Assembly (NCBI GenBank): GCA_016713335.1
Contig: JADJPH010000003.1
Location: 1 to 64,000, forward strand
Direction of reading: 5' to 3'
Origin: Candidatus Fredericiella danica
GTDB taxonomy: Bacteria > Chloroflexota > Anaerolineae > Caldilineales > Caldilineaceae
DNA: 64,000 bases
In this document: positions 58,330 through 64,000 of the stretch, piece by piece
Layout: each line of letters opens with the position of its first letter
Position numbering within the stretch: the first letter of the stretch is position 1
Notes under the pieces: model-generated
What the model saw: only the letters and a program-made list of their open reading frames with translations
Told to the model about the DNA's origin: nothing
Databases searched by the model: none
Position numbers and translations under genes: made by a program

Positions 58330-58555
58330 GGTGCAATCTCCTTTGATTCACTCGTTGGAACAAAAAGAACGGTAGCAACTCTCAATAGAGAGTCTGGCTA
58401 ATCCGTGGTTCGCCATCACTTCGCGCGAAAATTCTATCATTGCGCCCAAAGAAGCGGAAACCTTCAGGCAAACTGAGACAATTTGACATGCCCTTGACCC
58501 CCGCCTACAATCCAACGAATCAGGAATGCCCACACCATCAGAACGGGGCGCAGTT

Positions 58556-59233
58556 ATGGCAGAACGAATCCTTGTGATAGAAGATGATCGGCGTATTCGA
58601 GATCTACTTCGCCGTGGGTTGTTGTTTGAAGGGTACACAGTTGACACCGCCGAAGACGGCGAGACAGGATTGCGGATTGCACGCGAGATACCGCCTGACG
58701 CCGTCATCTTGGACATCATGCTGCCGGGGCTTGACGGGTTGGAAGTCTGTCGACGCATCCGGAGCGCCTCCAACGTTCCAATCCTGATGCTCACCGCACG
58801 CGACACCGTGGCGGATCGTGTCACCGGTCTGGACGCGGGGGCCGATGACTATATGGTCAAGCCCTTTGCGTTTGACGAACTGCTGGCCAGGCTGCGCGCT
58901 TTGTTCCGGCGCCACAAGATGGAGATCGCCCCTGATGTTTACCGGTATACTGATCTGGAGTTGAATCCGCGCACGCGCCAGGTATTTAGGGGAGGACAGC
59001 CGGTGGACTTGACCGCCAAAGAGTTCGACCTGCTCGAATTGTTCATGCGCCATGCCGGTCAGGTGCTCACGCGCGAGATGATCTACGAGCATATTTGGGA
59101 CTATGACTTTGGCGGTGAGAGCAACATTATCGAGGTCTATGTGCGCTACCTGCGGACAAAGTTGGAGGCCAACAATCGGACGCGGTTGATTCAAACGGTG
59201 CGTGGCGTCGGATATGCGCTGCGCGAGTCCTGA
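58556..59233 (+). CDS. OmpR/PhoB-family response regulator
   Basis: 225 residues from ATG 58556. Receiver domain: ILVIEDDRRIRDLL (acidic pair), AVILDIMLPGLDG (phospho-Asp ~51), LTARD (Thr) and YMVKPF (Lys). Winged-helix DNA-binding domain (~130-223): LTAKEFDLLELFMRHAGQVLTREMI and VYVRYLRTKLEANNRTRLIQTVRGVGYAL. Upstream ATG 58526 is in frame but has no ribosome site. The kinase follows after 22 bp. Confidence 0.95.
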   Translation: MAERILVIEDDRRIRDLLRRGLLFEGYTVDTAEDGETGLRIAREIPPDAVILDIMLPGLDGLEVCRRIRSASNVPILMLTARDTVADRVTGLDAGADDYMVKPFAFDELLARLRALFRRHKMEIAPDVYRYTDLELNPRTRQVFRGGQPVDLTAKEFDLLELFMRHAGQVLTREMIYEHIWDYDFGGESNIIEVYVRYLRTKLEANNRTRLIQTVRGVGYALRES

Positions 59234-59255
59234 CGGTTAGGATTGTGTTTGGACT

Positions 59256-60722
59256 GTGACAATTCGGCTTCGTCTTACCCTTTGGTACATGGCGCTCCTC
59301 GGCGCCGCATTGATCCTATTCAGCGTCGCCGTCTACTCGGCACTTGCCACAACGCTGCGCCTTCAACTCGAGCAGAATGTCGCTTTGCAGGCGCATGATG
59401 TTGCGCGGGTCTTGACACCAAAGCTACAGCTTGACGTCTCGGTCTTTCCCCCGGACCTCGAAGAGATTCTCTTTCCGGATGTCAATCTATTCATCAATTC
59501 CTCGGGCGTACAACTGGTCAATCTCGAAGGCGAGATTATCAAGCGCAGCGTGAATCTTGGCAACATCGAATTGCCTGACTACGAACAGGCGCTACCGGCA
59601 AACAAAAACGGTGAGGACTACCTCTTCTACACGACGAGTCCGAATGGCTCCACCTTTGTTGTCTACAGCGTACCGGTGTTGAAAAATGACGCTGTAGTCG
59701 GCGCCGTGCAGGTGATCCAGCCCGTCACAGCGGCCGCTACGGCCCTCAATCAGGTGGGTCGTTACCTGCTGCTTGGGACGGCGCTGAGCCTGATCGTGGC
59801 TGCCATCGTCGGCGCCTTTCTCGCCCGGCGCGCCCTGGCCCCGATTGATACCATCACCAATACTGCGGGCGCCATCACGCGTACCCATGACCTGGGCAAG
59901 CGCATCGCCATCGCCGACAATGCCCGCGAGGTCGGCCGGCTGGCGGCAACCTTCAATGAGATGTTGGATCGTATCCAGCAGTTGTTTCAGACGCAGGAGC
60001 GGTTGATCGGCGACGTCAGCCATGAGCTGCGTACGCCATTGACGACGGTGCAGGGCAACATCGACTTGTTGCAGCGCATCGCAGCCAGCCCAGGTCCCGA
60101 CAGTATCCAGCGCGCCAATGACATCAATGCCCTGCTCAATGAAACCCTGGCCGAAGTTAAGGCAGAAACGGAGCGGATGAGCCGCATGATTAGCGATCTC
60201 CTGTTGCTGGCGCAGGCGGATAGCGGCGGTCTTCAACTCCAATGGGCCTCGGTGGAAATGGACACCGTCCTGCTTGATGTCTACCGGCAGGCGCGCCGGC
60301 TTGCGGATCTCTACAAAGGAGCAGGTCAGTTGGAAATCCGCCTGGGTAGCGAAGACCAGGCTCAGGTGCGCGGGGACCGGGAGAAATTACGCCAGGCACT
60401 CATGAATCTGGTCGAAAACGCCATCAAATACACCCCATCAGGTGGCTTTGTGACCCTGGGCCTCGAAGTAGTTGACGGTTGGGTCAAGATCTCCGTCAAA
60501 GACACCGGCATCGGGATCAGTGAAGAACAGCAGCAGCGAATCTTTGAGCGCTTCTATCGCACCGACAAGGCGCGTAGCCGGGAAATGGGGGGGAGCGGCC
60601 TTGGACTCAGTATCGTCCAGAGCATTACCCAGATGCATGGTGGAAAAATCACCGTTGAAAGCAAACTTGGTGATGGCAGCACCTTCACCCTCTGGCTGCC
60701 CGAACTGAAGACTGAAGAATAG
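59256..60722 (+). CDS. Sensor histidine kinase, partner of the OmpR-type regulator
   Basis: 488 residues from GTG 59256. TM1 (LTLWYMALLGAALILFSVAVYSAL), periplasmic sensor (~35-165), TM2 (YLLLGTALSLIVAAIVGAFLA), HAMP (RRALAPIDTITNTAGAITR), HisKA VSHELRTPLTTVQG (His ~253), N box NLVENAIKYTPSGG, DTGIGIS and GGSGLGLSIV. Intact. Same operon as the regulator; signal unknown. Confidence 0.95.
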   Translation: MTIRLRLTLWYMALLGAALILFSVAVYSALATTLRLQLEQNVALQAHDVARVLTPKLQLDVSVFPPDLEEILFPDVNLFINSSGVQLVNLEGEIIKRSVNLGNIELPDYEQALPANKNGEDYLFYTTSPNGSTFVVYSVPVLKNDAVVGAVQVIQPVTAAATALNQVGRYLLLGTALSLIVAAIVGAFLARRALAPIDTITNTAGAITRTHDLGKRIAIADNAREVGRLAATFNEMLDRIQQLFQTQERLIGDVSHELRTPLTTVQGNIDLLQRIAASPGPDSIQRANDINALLNETLAEVKAETERMSRMISDLLLLAQADSGGLQLQWASVEMDTVLLDVYRQARRLADLYKGAGQLEIRLGSEDQAQVRGDREKLRQALMNLVENAIKYTPSGGFVTLGLEVVDGWVKISVKDTGIGISEEQQQRIFERFYRTDKARSREMGGSGLGLSIVQSITQMHGGKITVESKLGDGSTFTLWLPELKTEE

Positions 60723-60733
60723 CCTGTGTTCCC

Positions 60734-62006
60734 CTAGCGCGGGTTGATCGAGCCGGGCAACAGGATTGCCTGCTGCTGACGCGGCGTGCGCAGCAACTGT
60801 GCAAGCACCACGCCAAAGAGGACAAGGGTCGCTGCTGCCACTGCAACGCTGCACCACGCTGCCAGCTGCAGCCAGAAGAGCGCAGAGATGCCGATGAAGG
60901 GCGCAACGCCCAACCCAAGCAGCGCCAACAGCATACCAACCACGCCCACACCCCACAGCAGTTCTACGGCACGGCGGCTGTTCTTCGCGGCGGGGGCGAA
61001 GCGACGCTCGATCACAATCACCAAGAGTGTGCTGACCCAGCCAAGCAGCAGATCGTGCAGATAGAAGATCCGCAGTTGTCCTGAACCACCAAAACTCCAG
61101 ACTCCAGGAATGACGATGATCACCGCCGCCAGGATCATCACAGCCAGTGCCCCAAGGCCCAGTATACCCAGCGGTCCCAGGTAGGCACGGCGCCGCCATA
61201 ATTGATAGCAGTGAATGCTGAGTAGCGCCGCCGCCACAAGATTCGCCACCGCGGCAGGCCAAAACAGACCCGGCGTCACCACTGCCGGCGACATGCCCAG
61301 AATAAACGTTGAGGCCAGCGCAACGGCCAGCCAGGTGCCTGGTAGTTGATGTGGGAGGCCGGTTTGCGCACCAAGCCACGCCCACACAACGCCAAGCAGT
61401 GCCAACGTGAACCAACCCACGGCAAAAAGATCGAGAAAGAGGTGAAGAAAGAGCTGTTGCAGGAAAGGGTTGCTTGCACCCGTCAAGACGGTCGCCACAA
61501 GCCCGACCGCACCGCACGACGCCAGCAGCATCAGCGCAATGCCGCCGTCCCAGCGACTCACCGGTGCAGGTCGCTCCGGGAGCCGCCATGTGTGTTTCAC
61601 ATACAGACCGACAAACCAAAACCAGGCCAGACCGTTGAATGTGGACACCATCGAGCCGAGCGGCAAGTCGGCGGAACCGATCTGGGTCAACCCATACCCA
61701 TTTGCCCAGAACGCGGGGAAGGCAAGCATGGCCACCACCGCCGTCCCCCCATCTGCCAGTTTACCGTCCGTGGGAGTGGCCGGCCGGTCAAGCGCGGCAG
61801 TTCCAGCCAGATAAAGGCCATCAGGGCGAGCGTAACCCACCCAAAGTACATGAGATGGCTGTGCGCATGCCGTACGGCGCCGAAATTCTCGGCCCAGGCA
61901 GGCATGCCATAAATCATGCCAAAGCGCAGCAACACACCGGTCCAGGCAGCCAGGACAAGCGCAAACAGGGAAATGATGATAAACCGTGCAGCGACGCGCT
62001 CACGCA
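60734..62006 (-). CDS. Polytopic membrane protein with conserved His (one apparent indel)
   Basis: About 420 residues and 11-12 predicted helices. ATG 62006 has AGGAG upstream. The first part has FIIISLFALVLAAWTGVLLRFG, then AVRHAHSHLMYFGWVTLALMAFIW. The HAHSHLMYFGW motif recalls the quinol/haem-binding helices of haem-copper oxidase subunit I-like families, but the full ligand set is not seen. A break near 61760 joins to AMLAFPAFWANGYGL and further helices with HLFLDLFAVGWFTLALLG and FYLHDLLLGWVSTLLV. Downstream of a multihaem cytochrome on the same strand, so a respiratory role is plausible. Family not certain. Confidence 0.65.
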
Positions 62007-62044
62007 TGAAATCTACTCCTGAACTGGCGGATGGCTGACTACAA

Positions 62045-62069
62045 GCATCCGGCGCAGGACGCCGGACGC
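62045..62069 (-). terminator. Hairpin between cytochrome and membrane protein genes
   Basis: Minus strand GCGTCCGGCG/CGCCGGATGC, 10 bp with one G-U and a 5-nt loop, not followed by a real T tract. Weak terminator or processing site. Confidence 0.4.
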
Positions 62070-62143
62070 TTGCTGCCAACCGCTAGATTCTATCAGGAAT
62101 CGCCAGGTTGCACCGTGACTTTGGTCTCAACACCGCTTCGCCG

Positions 62144-64000
62144 CTACTGGCGCCCGATCGCCGGCAGGTAGAGCGCGCGCCCGGGCTCCACTGCAACGGC
62201 CATCACTTCCGGTGGGCTCTTCAGGTCATCCCAGAGTTGGCCCAGCGTCGCACCGTCGGCGCCGCCTTCAGCCCGCAAAAAGTCTATGTATTCTTTTGAC
62301 GAGCTCTGGTAGTAGAGCACCACGGCAACCGAAACGACTGCGGCCGGCAGGGGATAGATTGTCTCATCCCAGTATTGGCCGTCGGCAAACGTTGCGCCAA
62401 CCGGGCGCATCCCTGGTTGATCAAAGTTGGCGACCGTGTAGCCGCGTGGTGGGATCCGGTTGTCCTTGACGGTGTCGTTGTTAAGCACGAAATGGAACGA
62501 CTCGCCGGCCGCAAGGCCACGTTCAGTGGCCAATTCGGGCGTAAGACCCTGCTTGACCTCATACACTTTGAGGTATGGATCGGCCTGGAGCACGCCGGAC
62601 GCTAGATCATAGTCGCCGGACGAGAAGATCACCTTGCCTGCCGCATCGTACCCTTGCACGGCGAGCCACATGCGCCGTCCTTCCGCATAGCCTGTCGGCA
62701 ACTTGTGCCCGGATTCATTGATCACGCGCACGATGGCTGCCTGCTCGGTCCCGCTGGCAACGACGGTCATCGTCAACGAGGCGGCGCGTTGGAGCATGCT
62801 GCGCGCCCGCAGTACGGTGGCGTCGAGTTGTGTTGCCTCGGTGCTGGCATTCAGCCGCCAACGCGGATCCTGCAGAAGCTTTGGCGCCCAGGTGTTGCCT
62901 CCCACCAGTGCGTGCTCGGGCAGACAGCCGTTTGTCTGGCAATCACGGAAATTGTCACCGATCGCGGCGGTTCCCGTCGTGCGCGGCATGTGACAATCCT
63001 GACAGGTCCGGACCACACCGTCAGGCTTTTTGCCGGCGAATTGCGGCGCGTAGACGCCCGCCGTCGTTGCGTAGTCGCTGTTCAACCACTCTTCGTAGGT
63101 GCGTTCGATCGGGAAGAGATCCCCCTTGGCAAGTGAAGGCGCCGGCGCCCCTGCTGCATTCGGCCAATACTGGCCGCGACCGGCATCCCAGGAGAGCGTC
63201 GGGTTGTCGAGATTGTGGCAGGTGGCGCAGACACGGGCTTCGGTCACAGGATCGACACCCTGCCCAAGAAAACCGGTCTGCCAGGTTGCGCGCGGATGGG
63301 GCGGCGCCGGGTCAATCTGGAATGGTCCACGCCGGTTGTCGAGCGGGTCGAGAATCATCATGGCCGTGCTGACGTGTTCGGGCGGCACCGGCGGCTGGAT
63401 GGCCGCCCGCAAGACGGCGTCGCGGGTCGATGCCGCGTCGCTTGCGCCTGTCGCCACTGGATCCACCATGCGGTGGCAGGTCTCGCAGGCGATGCCGGCG
63501 CTGATGTCGCCCGGCTCCAGCGCACTGCCATCGGCGGCATGGCTGCGACCCGCCAGCCAGCCCTTTGGCGTGTGACACCGCAGGCAGAATTCCCCTGCCC
63601 CTGGCGCATCTTGCTCGGCAACGGCCAGCGCAGCCCAAAACACCGGATCACGCCCGGCCTGCGCCATCATACTGCCGCGCCAGGCGTCGCAGATCGGCGC
63701 CGTGTGGCAGCCGTTGCAGGTGTCTGGATCCACAATCTCGTCAACGATGGTGCCGGGTTGGGTGCCTGGTAGGACGAAATCTGGGTTGGCCGGCAAGCCA
63801 CTCTCGGTCACCGTGATGGGCGCCGTAAGCGTCAACTGAATGGCGCCGGCAGAGAGCTGGGCGCGATTGTTGATGCGCCCTGTGGCATCTGCGGCCACGA
63901 TGGCTTGATACTCAAGTGTGACTGAATCGCCTGCTGCAATGGTTCCCCGCCAGGCCAATACCGGCGCCTGGCTTTCGTCGACGGTCCCTGCCGTGGCGGC
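62144..64000 (-). CDS. Multihaem c-type cytochrome, 5' end beyond the window
   Basis: At least 618 residues; the frame is open to base 64000. Five CXXCH sites: CNGCH, CLRCH, CETCH, CATCH, CQDCH, spread over nt 63720-62990, as in cytochrome c554-like proteins. Before them is a beta-rich segment (SVTLEYQAIVAADATGRINNRAQ) resembling DUF11-type surface repeats. After them is a C-terminal domain with HKLPTGYAEGRRMWL and QYWDETIYPLP, also typical of these secreted cytochromes. Probably exported and involved in electron transfer outside the membrane. No frameshift. Confidence 0.88.
   Translation of the reverse strand, partial: AATAGTVDESQAPVLAWRGTIAAGDSVTLEYQAIVAADATGRINNRAQLSAGAIQLTLTAPITVTESGLPANPDFVLPGTQPGTIVDEIVDPDTCNGCHTAPICDAWRGSMMAQAGRDPVFWAALAVAEQDAPGAGEFCLRCHTPKGWLAGRSHAADGSALEPGDISAGIACETCHRMVDPVATGASDAASTRDAVLRAAIQPPVPPEHVSTAMMILDPLDNRRGPFQIDPAPPHPRATWQTGFLGQGVDPVTEARVCATCHNLDNPTLSWDAGRGQYWPNAAGAPAPSLAKGDLFPIERTYEEWLNSDYATTAGVYAPQFAGKKPDGVVRTCQDCHMPRTTGTAAIGDNFRDCQTNGCLPEHALVGGNTWAPKLLQDPRWRLNASTEATQLDATVLRARSMLQRAASLTMTVVASGTEQAAIVRVINESGHKLPTGYAEGRRMWLAVQGYDAAGKVIFSSGDYDLASGVLQADPYLKVYEVKQGLTPELATERGLAAGESFHFVLNNDTVKDNRIPPRGYTVANFDQPGMRPVGATFADGQYWDETIYPLPAAVVSVAVVLYYQSSSKEYIDFLRAEGGADGATLGQLWDDLKSPPEVMAVAVEPGRALYLPAIGRQ

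Overview
The window looks like a chromosomal segment of a GC-rich (about 60 %) bacterium, most probably a Chloroflexota member of the Anaerolineae/Caldilineae type. That placement is an inference from the PUFA-synthase-like megasynthase with DTVKQAE carrier domains, an effector-associated-domain (EAD1) TIR protein, the SPISNLQ-type intergenic repeats and the aromatic operon with its own chorismate mutase; no rRNA or tRNA is present to settle it. Many housekeeping genes (lysC, hom, ftsH, tyrA, hsdR/M/S, an M23 peptidase) are broken by single-base insertions or deletions, mostly in short homopolymers. I read these as consensus errors and annotate the genes across them.

Layout. 1-10.7 kb (minus): an acyl-CoA dehydrogenase followed by a KS-AT-KS-ACP6-KR-DH megasynthase that runs off the left edge; all six carrier domains have Thr where the phosphopantetheine Ser should be. 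11.1-12.2 kb (minus): a lipoprotein. 12.4-19.9 kb (plus): a SAM-I riboswitch, lysC, hom and asd (aspartate family), a HAD-like protein and ftsH. 20-21.6 kb: a small His-rich membrane protein and a PCuAC copper-chaperone lipoprotein. 21.7-23 kb: remnants (Rpn/DUF4351, group II intron 3' end, repeats).

23-34.4 kb is accessory DNA: an EAD1-TIR-FGE protein, a membrane protein, a Shedu (DUF4263) gene, a complete type I restriction-modification operon (hsdR-hsdM-hsdS), all on the minus strand, then mosaic GTGCGACGCAC repeats around a PIN toxin-antitoxin pair. 35-41 kb: two large sensor kinases facing each other, a VOC protein preceded by a promoter, a pseudoknot-like RNA and a strong terminator. 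41-45.6 kb: a 37-residue membrane protein, a phasin-like protein, a lipase, a YbjN-like protein and two methyltransferases.

45.6-50.4 kb (plus) is an aromatic amino acid operon: a leader with a Phe/Tyr-rich reading frame and a terminator/antiterminator, then aroH-type chorismate mutase, prephenate dehydratase, two DAHP synthases and prephenate dehydrogenase. 50.5-53.5 kb: a CarH-like B12 photoreceptor regulator, a polyprenyl-synthase-like protein without aspartate motifs, and a Crp/Fnr regulator. 54-64 kb: rho, a LysM-M23 peptidase, fumC, an OmpR/kinase pair, a polytopic membrane protein and a multihaem cytochrome cut by the right edge.

The best candidates for something undescribed are the six Thr carrier domains, the putative Phe/Tyr attenuator, the pseudoknot RNA ahead of the VOC gene, and the EAD1-TIR-FGE protein beside the Shedu/type I R-M island.
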